Assembly: GCF_022879595.1 (NCBI RefSeq)
Contig: NZ_CP084269.1
Location: 186,001 to 250,000 of the forward strand
Length of the DNA: 64,000 bases
Direction: 5' to 3'
DNA from: Caballeronia sp. Lep1P3
GTDB lineage: Bacteria; Pseudomonadota; Gammaproteobacteria; Burkholderiales; Burkholderiaceae
A program made the position numbers and the translations under genes. The notes under the pieces are model-generated. The model was not told the origin of the DNA, ran no database searches, and saw nothing but the letters and a program-made list of their open reading frames with translations. This document shows positions 45,111 to 53,878 of this stretch, in pieces; the stretch's first letter is position 1; the number at the start of each line of letters is the position of its first letter.

Positions 45111-46781
45111 CTAGCCGGAGCGTGGTCCAAACGCTTGATCGAACTGCCTTGCCCGTTTGAGCTCGTCGCCGTGCAGATAGGTTGACGTCGTCGAAATCGA
45201 CGCGTGCCGCAGGTTGTCGCGCACCATGATCAATTCGGCCCCTCGCGCCAGTGCATGTGAGGCGTGCGTATGTCTGATCCAGTGCGGGCTCGCTCGCCGC
45301 AGCTTGTCGGCCGTCGCGGGTCGCTCGTCCTGAATCGCATCGGCGGCCAGCAGGAAAAATCGTCGCAGCACGCGCCCGAGCCGCGAGGTTTCGATGCTCG
45401 CGCCATCTTCGTCAAGGCTCGCCACGATCCGCGTCGCCGGGTTCCACCGGGTCGGCGTGACCGGCAATTTGCGTTGCACCAAATAGTGATCGAGGGCTGT
45501 GCGTGCCAGTCTCGGCAACGCGACCTTGCCAGGCTTGCCGCCTTTTCCGACGACATGTAACCAGTGGTCGCCGTGTTCGTCGGTGCGGATGTCCCCCAGC
45601 GCTGCGCCGACTAGCTTGCTCGCGCGTAAGCCGGTCGCATAGCCAAAGTCCAACAGGAACCTTAAGCGCTGCGCGGCCGGTACGCTCCAGCCGTACGACC
45701 ATTCGAGGCCGTCGGCGATTGTCCGCAGCAGCAGCCACTCGCCTTCGGTAAAATCGCGCGTCACGTCGAGGCCCGGTCTCACGGCGCCGCGCACCTTGAC
45801 GCCGGCGAATGGATTGGCGAGGACGTAGCGCTGCTCGACCAGCCAGCGGAACAGCGCCGCCAGCACAGTCAGCGCGTACGCTGCCGACCGCGTTGATAAG
45901 GGACTACTGAACGGTCGCCATTCACCGCTGTGACGCGGTCGTGCCGGACCGATCCAACGCTCGCGCGGCGCCGGCCGTCTCAGGAAGCCACGATACGCAA
46001 TTGCATCGTCGGTGGTCAGCGACGACGGTGCGCAGCCGCGCTCAACGATCGCCCAAAGAATCAGGCGTTCCGCCTCCTTCCGATAAGCGCGCTGCGTGGC
46101 GCCAGACTCGTGAAGGGACAGCCAGAATTGCACCGCTTCATAGTCATTCGACGCTTTGAGCAGGCAGACGTGCTGCGGCGCGCGAAACTGTCCATGCGAG
46201 CCGTCCACCTCGTGCGGCACGCGCAATTGCTCCCAAGGGACGATCGGCCCCGAAGGCGTGCCGACGACAAGTGCGCGAGCGCGCTCGGTGAGCGCCGGGT
46301 GCGAGGCAAAGAACGCTTCGACGCAGCGCGCCCCAGCCGTGCCGAGACCGGCAATCGCGACCCACCAGCGGCGCCGGCGCGGGATCCGTACGGTCAACTC
46401 GGCCAACGTCCGAATCCCGTGCGCCTGCAGGGCGGCCGCCACGCGCGGCGGCAGCCAGGCGTCGATGTCGTCGGCGATATGCGGCTCAGGCGGTGACAGG
46501 CTGCGCAGTGTCTCGATCGCGCGTGCGGCGGTTTCCGGCAACACGTGCGATCGCTCGGCGAACACCCGCGCCAGATCGGTGCGATGACGGTTTGTCGCGA
46601 ATGCGATCAGTCTTCGACGGATTTGGCCGAGCACGCCGCGCGAAGACGCCCCCGGGATCTTGCGGTCACCCAGGTAACGCGCGACGGCGGCTCGGGCGGC
46701 AAGGCCCGCATACCAGCCGCGCAGGGCGGCCAGTTCCGCATCGTCGGGGAAGGAGCCGGGCCCGGTCTCACGCGTTTTCAT
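45111..46781 (-). CDS. Second tyrosine recombinase with DUF3701-type N-terminal domain
   Basis: A 556-residue relative of the recombinase at 19426-21246 with the same domain order. The N-terminal accessory part has GIRTLAELTVRIPRRRRWWV. A core-binding domain (QRAYRKEAERLILWAIVERG) follows. The catalytic domain carries arginine in YATGLRASKLVG, HxxR in HWIRHTHASHALARG and the end LRHASISTTSTYLHGDEL with the tyrosine nucleophile. I chose the ATG at 46781; a GTG at 46790 is also possible. An IS91-like element lies directly upstream and may have removed its crossover site. Confidence 0.88.
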   Translation of the reverse strand: MKTRETGPGSFPDDAELAALRGWYAGLAARAAVARYLGDRKIPGASSRGVLGQIRRRLIAFATNRHRTDLARVFAERSHVLPETAARAIETLRSLSPPEPHIADDIDAWLPPRVAAALQAHGIRTLAELTVRIPRRRRWWVAIAGLGTAGARCVEAFFASHPALTERARALVVGTPSGPIVPWEQLRVPHEVDGSHGQFRAPQHVCLLKASNDYEAVQFWLSLHESGATQRAYRKEAERLILWAIVERGCAPSSLTTDDAIAYRGFLRRPAPRERWIGPARPRHSGEWRPFSSPLSTRSAAYALTVLAALFRWLVEQRYVLANPFAGVKVRGAVRPGLDVTRDFTEGEWLLLRTIADGLEWSYGWSVPAAQRLRFLLDFGYATGLRASKLVGAALGDIRTDEHGDHWLHVVGKGGKPGKVALPRLARTALDHYLVQRKLPVTPTRWNPATRIVASLDEDGASIETSRLGRVLRRFFLLAADAIQDERPATADKLRRASPHWIRHTHASHALARGAELIMVRDNLRHASISTTSTYLHGDELKRARQFDQAFGPRSG

Positions 46782-46961
46782 GCTTACCACTTTAGTCTAA
46801 ATTTGCGGCTGGCCCGATAAGAACAATTGAACTAACCCGCTGCGCGGGAGAAGGCGGTCGGCCAGCGGCATCGGCTCCGGGACGGTTGACGAGGCATTTC
46901 CGTTCGGGTGGGACCATGGCAGTGCAGTTTGCTGCCACGACCATTCCCAGCGGAGTCCACC

Positions 46962-47843
46962 ATGACACCCCTTCGTCAACGCATGATCGAGGATATGCGC
47001 ATTCGCAACCTCGCCGCCAACACGCAGCGCGCTTACCTCCAGCAGGTGAGCGCCTTTGCCCAGCACTTCGGGCGTTCCCCTAAACTACTGGGCCTAGAGG
47101 AGGTGCATGATTGGCAAGTGCACCTGATTGAAGTCCAGCGGCGCTCGTCCAGCACGCTGGTGGTGGCCACTGCAGCGCTGCGCTTCCTTTACAACGTCAC
47201 GCTCAAACGCGACTGGTCAGTCAACGAGATCCCCATGTCGAAGACACCGCGCAAGCTGCCGATGATCCTCAGTCAGGAGGAGGTCAGCCAGTTTCTCGAA
47301 GCGATCCGCAGCGTCAAGCATCGTACGGTACTGATGGCAGTCTACGCCGGAGGTCTACGTGTCTCGGAGGCCACCCGGCTGAAGGTCAGCGATATCGATA
47401 GCGAACGCATGATGCTGCGTGTCGAACAGGGCAAGGGACACACCGACCGCTACGTAATGCTTTCGCCACGGCTGCTGCAGATACTGCGCAATTACTGGTG
47501 CATTGGCCGGCCCCAGTGCTGGTTGTTTCCCGGCCGCTTCCTGGATCAGCCCGTGGGTACCGACGTGATACGGCAGGCGTGCGAGGACGCGCGCCGTCGC
47601 GCCGGCATCAGCAAGCCGATCACGCCGCACTCTTTGCGTCATGCGTTCGCCACACACCTGCTCGAGTCCGGCACCGACGTGCGCACCATCCAGTTGCTGC
47701 TTGGTCATTGCAGCCTCGTCACCACCCAGCGTTATCTGAAGGTCGCAACCAGCACCGTCTGCGCGACGACCAGTCCGTTTGATCGACTCCCTCAGCAACT
47801 TACTACGCTTATCTGCCCCGAGCCGTCGTCCACCAACGACTGA
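46962..47843 (+). CDS. IS91-associated tyrosine recombinase
   Basis: A 293-residue XerC/D-sized integrase. The N-terminal SAM-like domain is DMRIRNLAANTQRAYLQQVS. The catalytic residues lie in YAGGLRVSEATRLKV (Arg), PHSLRHAFATHLLESG (HxxR), LLGHCSLVTTQRYLKV (His, Tyr). It precedes the transposase by 5 bases. In IS91-type elements such a gene is common, but its role in transposition is unclear. The ATG at 46962 is preferred over upstream in-frame starts. Confidence 0.9.
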   Translation: MTPLRQRMIEDMRIRNLAANTQRAYLQQVSAFAQHFGRSPKLLGLEEVHDWQVHLIEVQRRSSSTLVVATAALRFLYNVTLKRDWSVNEIPMSKTPRKLPMILSQEEVSQFLEAIRSVKHRTVLMAVYAGGLRVSEATRLKVSDIDSERMMLRVEQGKGHTDRYVMLSPRLLQILRNYWCIGRPQCWLFPGRFLDQPVGTDVIRQACEDARRRAGISKPITPHSLRHAFATHLLESGTDVRTIQLLLGHCSLVTTQRYLKVATSTVCATTSPFDRLPQQLTTLICPEPSSTND

Positions 47844-47848
47844 GCGCA

Positions 47849-49051
47849 ATGATGCGCGCCGCGCTGGAAGTTGCGGACGTTCTGCGTCGCCACGGCCCCA
47901 CCTATCGGGAAGTGCATGCCGACTCGCTTAGCCGCGAGCAGTATCGCGTCATGACCGCGATCGAGCAATGTCGTACCGCCGCGTTGGGTGGTCACGTTGA
48001 ACAATGCGACAGCTGCGGTCATCAACGCATCGCCTATAACTCTTGCGGTAACCGGCACTGTCCGAAGTGTCAGTCGCTCGCCCGCGCGCAATGGCTTGAG
48101 GACCGCCAGGCTGACGTGCTGCCCGTGCCGTACTTCCACGTCGTCTTCACGCTTCCGGAGAAGATTGCGTCGATCGCCTTCCAGAACAAGCGGGTGGTCT
48201 ACGATCTCCTATTCCAGGCTACCGCCGAAACGTTGCACACGATCGCAGCCGACCCACACCATCTTGGCGCGACGATTGGTTTCATCGCGATCCTGCACAC
48301 GTGGGGGCAGAATCTTGTGCATCATCCCCATCTGCACTGTGTCGTCCCGGGCGGTGGCCTCGCTCCCGACGGCAGCCGCTGGGTGGCGTGCAAGCCGGGT
48401 TTCTTCTTACCCGTGCGAGTGCTTTCGCGTCTGTTTCGGCGACTATTTCTCGAGCGGTTGGAGCATGCTTTCGACATGGGCGAGCTGCGGTTCTTCTCCT
48501 CGCTCGCGCCCCTCGCCGAACGCGGCGAATTTGCTCACTATCTTGCCGGTGCGCGGCACGCCGAATGGGTGGTCTACGCGAAGGAGCCGTTTGGCGGCCC
48601 GGAGCAGGTCCTCGATTATCTCGGCCGCTACACTCACCGCGTGGCGATCTCCAACAACCGCCTCGTTGGTTTGACCGACGGACACGTCACGTTCCGCTGG
48701 AAGGACTATCGTCATCCGGGCCGGCCACGCTTGATGCGCCTGGACGCCCACGAATTCATCCGACGCTTCTTGCTGCATGTGTTACCTCGCGGGTTACAAC
48801 GCATCCGTCACTATGGGTTGCTCTGCAATCGCCTGCGTGAGTCCCGGTTGAGCGTGTGCCGCCATCTGCTTAACGTCGAGCCCACCAGCGACACTTGCAG
48901 CGCGCCCGAACCCGACTATCGCGACCGCTACGCGAAACTCACAGGTCGCTCGCTCCATGACTGTCCTGTGTGTTCGCGCGGGCGCATGCTGTGCATCGAG
49001 CGCTTGTTACCCGGCGCACCACCGCGAGCACCGCCGGCGAATCCCCGATGA
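47849..49051 (+). CDS. IS91-family HUH transposase
   Basis: A 400-residue rolling-circle transposase. The N-terminal zinc-binding region is CDSCGHQRIAYNSCGNRHCP followed by KCQSLARAQWL. The HUH motif is HPHLHCVVPGGG, and the catalytic tyrosine region is YLGRYTHRVAISNNRL. Family members nick at the element terminus and replicate into GTTC or CTTG-type targets. The frame is intact and full length. Confidence 0.94.
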   Translation: MMRAALEVADVLRRHGPTYREVHADSLSREQYRVMTAIEQCRTAALGGHVEQCDSCGHQRIAYNSCGNRHCPKCQSLARAQWLEDRQADVLPVPYFHVVFTLPEKIASIAFQNKRVVYDLLFQATAETLHTIAADPHHLGATIGFIAILHTWGQNLVHHPHLHCVVPGGGLAPDGSRWVACKPGFFLPVRVLSRLFRRLFLERLEHAFDMGELRFFSSLAPLAERGEFAHYLAGARHAEWVVYAKEPFGGPEQVLDYLGRYTHRVAISNNRLVGLTDGHVTFRWKDYRHPGRPRLMRLDAHEFIRRFLLHVLPRGLQRIRHYGLLCNRLRESRLSVCRHLLNVEPTSDTCSAPEPDYRDRYAKLTGRSLHDCPVCSRGRMLCIERLLPGAPPRAPPANPR

Positions 49052-49311
49052 ATCTCGACCCGCTCACCTCCAACGCCGGTTCCCGCGCGTCCCGCCGAAG
49101 CCGCTGGACTCGCTCGGCCAGACGTCGCCCACCGTCGCCTGAGGCACCCCGCGTCGCGTGTTCATCGCTTGCGTTGTTCGGATTTCCCTTTCCCAAACAC
49201 GGCCGAGAACCGTTCGTCCCGGACGCTGCGAATACTGTAGTCGTAAACATCGCATCCGCACTTCGATTCAATACCCATAGCGCCACCGTCTGCGGAGCGG
49301 CTTAGCTCAAA

Positions 49312-49391
49312 GAATTCTTAACGAAGCACAGACGGCCGGCACGTCGTGCCAATGCGAATCCTTTGCGCCGTCTGTACTTCGTTAAGAATCC
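49312..49391. repeat. Large imperfect hairpin near the IS91 right end
   Basis: The arms at 49312-49336 (GAATTCTTAACGAAGCACAG then ACGGC) and 49367-49391 match at 23 of 25 positions as an inverted repeat. The 30-base loop contains the smaller palindrome GGCACGTCGTGCC. A structured terminus is expected at the oriIS end of rolling-circle elements; a terminator role is also possible. Confidence 0.75.
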
Positions 49392-49415
49392 TCTGCATTA
49401 TCGGGCCGGCCGTCA

Positions 49416-49658
49416 TTGTTGGCCGCCCCCTTCAACCAAACAAAAAAAAGGAATAAGAGCGGTGATCGGAACCCTGACGCGAGGCTTGGATATCGCGCCG
49501 TACCCGCCGATTCCTTCGACCGGCACCGCCTCGCCGAAGACTGGTACCGGCTATATGCCCGGACTTCAAGCTTCAAGTATTTCTACGAGGGCAGTGCCCG
49601 AATAGATATCGGGCGCGGCCGGGTATGGACCAGCGTTTTAGCGCCAGTGGCGAATTGA
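49416..49658 (+). CDS. Possible gene fragment beside the IS91-like element
   Basis: An open frame of 80 codons ends at 49658. Its product has the plausible C-terminal sequence RHRLAEDWYRLYARTSSFKY and then FYEGSARIDIGRGRVWTSVL. I do not recognise it. The frame begins next to the IS91-like right end, so it may be the 3' remnant of a gene cut by the insertion. Confidence 0.35.
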   Translation: MLAAPFNQTKKRNKSGDRNPDARLGYRAVPADSFDRHRLAEDWYRLYARTSSFKYFYEGSARIDIGRGRVWTSVLAPVAN

Positions 49659-49694
49659 GATTGGTCAAGCAGGCGCTTCCCAGTAGGGACGTTG

Positions 49695-50600
49695 TCAGTG
49701 CGTACGCGGCAGGAAGCGCCATACGAGAAGGACGAGCGCGAGCACAGCAGGAATCCAGTTCAGACTAGTCGGTACGCGTTCGCGATGTGCATAGCGCTTA
49801 TCCATCATAGCCGCGATCAGATCCTGGGGAGCACGCAAGCGGCAATACTCGAATCCGACTTGCTTCGCGACCGATGATAGATACTGCCCACGTAACTCGG
49901 ACAGCTCTTCGTGACTTTCGCCGACGCCGCGCGCACGGGATTGCGCGGGCACTTGAATTACTTCGTCGGCACGCCAGTAGCCGATGGGTTTGCCATTCCG
50001 GTCAGTCCGCGGAATGGGCACGGGCTGATCGCCGCCGACGCCGATGAGCCACCCTTTCACTTGTTCGCGCGGGATATCGCGCACACGCTGATCCCCGGGC
50101 AAAACAGGCGGCGCTTCCTGTCCGTCCGTGAAAAATAGAACGCTCGCGTCATGCCCCACGCTCGTCGCGGTGCGCACGGCTGAGTAGACGCCGCCTTCGG
50201 CCACGCGGCTCCAATTGGTCCAGCGCATGTCGCCGCCTATACGGTTCAGCGAAGCGAGCAACGCATCGAAGTTGCCGCAGACTTCTATGGGCGGGACGAG
50301 AAGCAAGGTGCTCTGCCCGGTGAAGATGCTCCAGCCGAGCTTCGATCCGCACGGCAAGCGCTGTAGGCCCTCCCGCACGGCCGCGCGCGCAAACTCAAGC
50401 CTGCTGACCGGAGCGCTTCCGATGCCGACGTCCTCGACATCCATGCTCTGCGTGATGTCGAATGTGACGATGTAGCTAAATACGTTGCGCTGGAACATCA
50501 CACCCGGCATCCAGACTGCAGCGGCGAGCAAGGGCACGGCGGCAACGACCGCCCAGTTTCGCCATAGCAGGAACGCGCGCATCGCTGCGGCAGTACTCAT
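49695..50600 (-). CDS. mxaL: MxaL-like VWA-domain protein
   Basis: A 301-residue protein starting at the ATG at 50600. An N-terminal membrane helix (WAVVAAVPLLAAAVW) is followed by a von Willebrand A domain with the MIDAS-like sequence VTFDITQSMDVED, then FTGQSTLLLVPPIEVC and VLFFTDGQEAPP, and a C-terminal membrane helix (IPAVLALVLLVWRFL). In methylotrophs MxaL helps insert calcium into methanol dehydrogenase. It is the last gene of the mxaRSACKL run and overlaps mxaK as ATGA. Confidence 0.75.
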   Translation of the reverse strand: MSTAAAMRAFLLWRNWAVVAAVPLLAAAVWMPGVMFQRNVFSYIVTFDITQSMDVEDVGIGSAPVSRLEFARAAVREGLQRLPCGSKLGWSIFTGQSTLLLVPPIEVCGNFDALLASLNRIGGDMRWTNWSRVAEGGVYSAVRTATSVGHDASVLFFTDGQEAPPVLPGDQRVRDIPREQVKGWLIGVGGDQPVPIPRTDRNGKPIGYWRADEVIQVPAQSRARGVGESHEELSELRGQYLSSVAKQVGFEYCRLRAPQDLIAAMMDKRYAHRERVPTSLNWIPAVLALVLLVWRFLPRTH

Positions 50601-51136
50601 GGCAGGTCGTCGCTTTGCGCGCCACGCACCTTCACGGCAGATCGCTTCTTCACATCGAGATCCTCCTGATCGCCAGGCGATTCGGGCGCGAGCCACAGCG
50701 CGCGCTCGAGGTTGTAGCGCGCGTCCCAGTCTTCCGGTGCCAGCCGTAGCGCCGCGCGATAGCGCTCCTTGGCTTGTTCGAGCAAAGGCAACGAGCGAAT
50801 CGGGCCTGCAGCGTCGGGGCCGGCCGCTTCGCGCAGGTCCATGTTGCCCAGATCGAACAGTGCGACGGCCTGTATTACCCGGTCGTCTTCTTGGGTGATG
50901 AGAGGATCAAAGATACGTTGTGCATCGTTCGGTCGCCCCGCCTTCGAAAGCGACACCGCCTGCGCGAGCCGTACTTCAAGCGCATCATCTTGCGTAGTCG
51001 ATCCTTCGGGTTTCGCGGCTCTCACCGCCGAGGCAATCGCTTGCGCGTGTCGAAGCATCGCCCAGTCATAACACGCCATCGCGGCAAAGAAGCAAGTCGC
51101 CGCTGCAAAGGCGAAGTGAACCGCGTTGCGCTTCAT
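50597..51136 (-). CDS. mxaK: MxaK-like TPR protein
   Basis: A 179-residue protein starting at the ATG at 51136. An N-terminal membrane helix (FAFAAATCFFAAMACYDW) precedes a TPR-like helical part (LAQAVSLSKAGRPNDAQRIF, LFDLGNMDLREA, RYRAALRLAPEDWDARYNLE). Size and place between the two VWA genes match MxaK. Such proteins scaffold the Mxa maturation complex in the periplasm. It overlaps both neighbours by 1-4 bases. Confidence 0.72.
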   Translation of the reverse strand: MKRNAVHFAFAAATCFFAAMACYDWAMLRHAQAIASAVRAAKPEGSTTQDDALEVRLAQAVSLSKAGRPNDAQRIFDPLITQEDDRVIQAVALFDLGNMDLREAAGPDAAGPIRSLPLLEQAKERYRAALRLAPEDWDARYNLERALWLAPESPGDQEDLDVKKRSAVKVRGAQSDDLP

Positions 51137-52125
51137 CACCAGCTCCGTACCTGAACGAACCGCAGCCCAAGCAGAGCCGCGCAGGCTATCAAGGCGACGG
51201 CGAAGCAAGCCGCGCTTAAGTCCTGCCGTGGCAGGCGTTCCTCAAATGAAATGAGCGAATTGTGCTGTTTGTCGATCTCCGCCATCGCGGCGGCCATTGC
51301 CGTCGCGTCTTCCGCCTGATAGAGCCGGTACGGCGATGCGAGTCCCAGAAAATAGCGATGCAACTCTGCTTCTTCGGATCGGTCATCGGCGGGTGAGCGC
51401 TTTGTGAGGTCGGGACTGTACAGGCCGCTTCGCAGATACACGAAGTACAGCGCGATGCGATTGCGCGCCAGCCCACTGGCGATCGCTGCGCGCGCGTCAG
51501 CATCAAGATGTGCGCCGCCATCGGAGACCAGCACGATGGCGCGGCGGCCGACATAGCGACTATCGCCATCGAATTGTCGAGTCGCGGCGATAAGCCCTCG
51601 GTCGAGCCGGGTGTCAGGCGTGCCTCGGCCGATCCCGGTGCCAGCAAGCGCGGCGTCGATGATCCGATGATTCGCCGTGAAGGGCACGGCAAGGATTGGG
51701 CTGATGCCGAACATCATGAACGCAAGACGGTCGTCTCGCCGTTCGGCGACGAAGCGTTCAAGCGAATGGCGCGCCACCGCGTTCTTGGACTGGCCGCTCG
51801 ACTCGATAACGGGCGTCTTCGACATGACGGCGTCCATGCTCGCGCTACGGTCCATCAGAATGAGGATCTCGGACGCTGTGCTGATTCGCACGACATGCAC
51901 GTTCATGCGACCGGGACCGGCAAGCCCCGCAATGATCGCAAGCATCGACAACATCGCGCACAAGCGGCGGAGCCGTTCGATCAGCGTGCCTAACGTGTCG
52001 TGCGGCAGCCAGTCGATAAAAGAATAAGCAAACGCCTCAGACCGATTCGACATCAAGGGCAAGAAGGAGAGCGGTAAAAGAATCAGGAGCCAGGGACGGA
52101 GAAAGTCGACAGACATGGCGGTCAT
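51136..52125 (-). CDS. mxaC: MxaC-like VWA-domain protein
   Basis: A 329-residue BatA/MxaC-type protein. The N-terminal aerotolerance-like region has two helices (PWLLILLPLSFLPLM, LCAMLSMLAIIAGLAG). A VWA domain follows with an intact MIDAS motif (EILILMDRSASMDAVM) and later VLVSDGGAHLDADA, and a C-terminal helix ends the protein. MxaC is required for active methanol dehydrogenase. Start overlap with mxaA is ATGA; a second ATG lies 9 bases inside. Confidence 0.78.
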   Translation of the reverse strand: MTAMSVDFLRPWLLILLPLSFLPLMSNRSEAFAYSFIDWLPHDTLGTLIERLRRLCAMLSMLAIIAGLAGPGRMNVHVVRISTASEILILMDRSASMDAVMSKTPVIESSGQSKNAVARHSLERFVAERRDDRLAFMMFGISPILAVPFTANHRIIDAALAGTGIGRGTPDTRLDRGLIAATRQFDGDSRYVGRRAIVLVSDGGAHLDADARAAIASGLARNRIALYFVYLRSGLYSPDLTKRSPADDRSEEAELHRYFLGLASPYRLYQAEDATAMAAAMAEIDKQHNSLISFEERLPRQDLSAACFAVALIACAALLGLRFVQVRSW

Positions 52126-53015
52126 TGCTTCCTTTCGGCGCGATACAGGGTCCGTGCGAATTCGCGCAACGGAAAGCGCGCCGGAGCGCTATCGTGGACG
52201 AAGAAGCGCTGCTGCGAACTTGAATAAAATACCTCAAGCTCAGTTTTGAACTTTTCAAGCCAAGGTGCGCGTACAAGGAGCGGATAGAGCGAAGCCGCAT
52301 GCACCACCTCTCCGGCGGTCTCATTGAACGCGTGATGCAAGGCGCGCCAAGCCTGGTCGTTCGTGTCGATATCATCCGTATTCAGTGTGCATACGGCCTG
52401 CCATGCGCGGGCGAAGGGAAGCCGTCGCGCGTCCTCGCGTGTGCGCCACGACCACCACGCCATCCAGCTCAGCAGGGTGACCAACAAAAGCGCCAGCATC
52501 GCCATGATCCGGTGCCGTGTCTCCACCTGGTTCTGAGGCGTGACGATACGGTCCGGTCTCAGCGGCTGAAGATCGCCCGCGCGGAACGACGCAGGCGGCG
52601 TCAAAGTGCCGATGCTGATGGGCCATGCGGCCACCCGCAACGTGCCTCCTGTTGTCGCCCTGAGATCGAACGCGGGCACCTCGGCCTGCGTGAGCCTCTC
52701 GGCGGCGTTGATGATCTGATAGTCGATGACCATCCATGGGCGGCCCTGCGCGTCCTTCTCAATGTGAGGCTGACGGCGTTCGAGCCACACGCTGACGCGT
52801 CCCGTCGATGGCGGGGGAATGTCGCGCACTTCGTGGCCGTCAATGGAAAGCAGCACGCGTTGAGTCAACACGTCGCCCAGCACATGGCCGAACGCGCGAG
52901 GTTGCTGGACGGTGGCGTCGGCGGATGGTTGCGGCTGAGCCTGGCATGGCCGCGCAAGCGCGACCGTCATTAGGACAAAGGCCACGCTCAACGCTCGCAG
53001 CCGGCCCGCTCTCAT
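52122..53015 (-). CDS. mxaA: MxaA-like protein
   Basis: A 297-residue exported protein with signal peptide LRALSVAFVLMTVALARPCQ. The periplasmic part has GHVLGDVLTQRVLLSIDGHE and VSVWLERRQPHIEKDAQGR. One membrane helix (MAMLALLLVTLLSWMAWW) precedes a cytoplasmic helical part with ARAWQAVCTL and AWRALHHAFNETAGEVV. This layout matches MxaA, implicated in calcium insertion into methanol dehydrogenase. It overlaps mxaS as ATGA. Confidence 0.75.
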   Translation of the reverse strand: MRAGRLRALSVAFVLMTVALARPCQAQPQPSADATVQQPRAFGHVLGDVLTQRVLLSIDGHEVRDIPPPSTGRVSVWLERRQPHIEKDAQGRPWMVIDYQIINAAERLTQAEVPAFDLRATTGGTLRVAAWPISIGTLTPPASFRAGDLQPLRPDRIVTPQNQVETRHRIMAMLALLLVTLLSWMAWWSWRTREDARRLPFARAWQAVCTLNTDDIDTNDQAWRALHHAFNETAGEVVHAASLYPLLVRAPWLEKFKTELEVFYSSSQQRFFVHDSAPARFPLREFARTLYRAERKQ

Positions 53016-53875
53016 GGGGTGGTTTCCAAGAAGTGGCGGGATAGCGCCTCCGCATCGAACGCGCCCTCGACAAAAAAGGGATATGCCCCGCTTCTGCCAA
53101 ATGCGGCTTTCAGTTCCGCGCGGCGTCTGGCGACGTTCTCTTGCCACTGTTGCGCCAAGCGCGGACGCAACCACAGCGCGCGCTGGCTGCCGGTCTCCAT
53201 GTCGCACACTGGCAGAAACCTGCCGGCGACCGGCGGCTCGATTTCGGCCTTGTGCCAGATGACAATCGGCACGACTCGGGCGCGGACCAAGCGTTCCATG
53301 GCCGCATCCAGCCGGGTAAGGGGCCAGTGGAAGTCCGATACAAAGAAGACGAGGCCGCGACTACCCGCAAGACGGTCGAGCGTGCACGCAACAGCCGCAT
53401 CGCCACGCATTGTTTGCGGCAACTCGATGCATTGGCGCAACAGCGCCGCCATTTCGTCGCCGACCACACGGCCATGCCTCGCTGGCACGAACAGGTCCTC
53501 CCGCGCATCGTGATCGAACGCCAGCATGCCAACTTGATCGCCCGCCCTGAATGCGCTGTACCCCAACGCCTGGACAAAGTCAGCGGCGAGATCGAGTTTC
53601 GTGCCGCCGGTGCCGAAGCGCATCGAAATGGACACGTCTACGACCACCTGCACCGGCACAGCGACGCGCTGCAGATGAAGGCGCACGAGCCATTGCTGCG
53701 GCACCGCGCGCAGGCTTGCGCGCAGATCCAGACGGCGTGGATCGGGATGATCGAACAGGCGCGCGTGCATGGCAAACTCCTGCCCTGCGCCGAAGCTTGT
53801 TCCGGGATGGGAGCCGGGTCGGAAGCCTTTCGCTCGTCCCGGCAGCCGGTAGTGGAATTCGACTGGATCTTTCAT
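53012..53875 (-). CDS. mxaS: MxaS-like DUF58 protein
   Basis: A 287-residue DUF58 protein, a VWA relative usually paired with MoxR ATPases. Features are PVQVVVDVSISMRFGTGG (MIDAS-like), DQVGMLAFDHDAREDLF and LVFFVSDFHWPLTRLD. It lies directly after the MoxR gene (3-base gap) and before mxaA, the mxaRSACKL order. The N-terminus EFHYRLPGRAKGFRPGSHPG is the typical DUF58 opening. Confidence 0.8.
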   Translation of the reverse strand: MKDPVEFHYRLPGRAKGFRPGSHPGTSFGAGQEFAMHARLFDHPDPRRLDLRASLRAVPQQWLVRLHLQRVAVPVQVVVDVSISMRFGTGGTKLDLAADFVQALGYSAFRAGDQVGMLAFDHDAREDLFVPARHGRVVGDEMAALLRQCIELPQTMRGDAAVACTLDRLAGSRGLVFFVSDFHWPLTRLDAAMERLVRARVVPIVIWHKAEIEPPVAGRFLPVCDMETGSQRALWLRPRLAQQWQENVARRRAELKAAFGRSGAYPFFVEGAFDAEALSRHFLETTP

Positions 53876-53878
53876 GAC

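Larger units (their letters stand above)
46807..49411. mobile_element. IS91-family element with accessory tyrosine recombinase
   Basis: Contains a tyrosine recombinase gene and a HUH transposase gene in the same orientation, an arrangement seen in many IS91-type elements. Candidate ends are GGCTGGCCCGATAA (46807-46820) and its inverse with one mismatch (49398-49411). A large imperfect hairpin lies near the right side (49312-49391). IS91 elements move by rolling circle and usually lack target duplications, so the boundaries are approximate. Confidence 0.75.
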
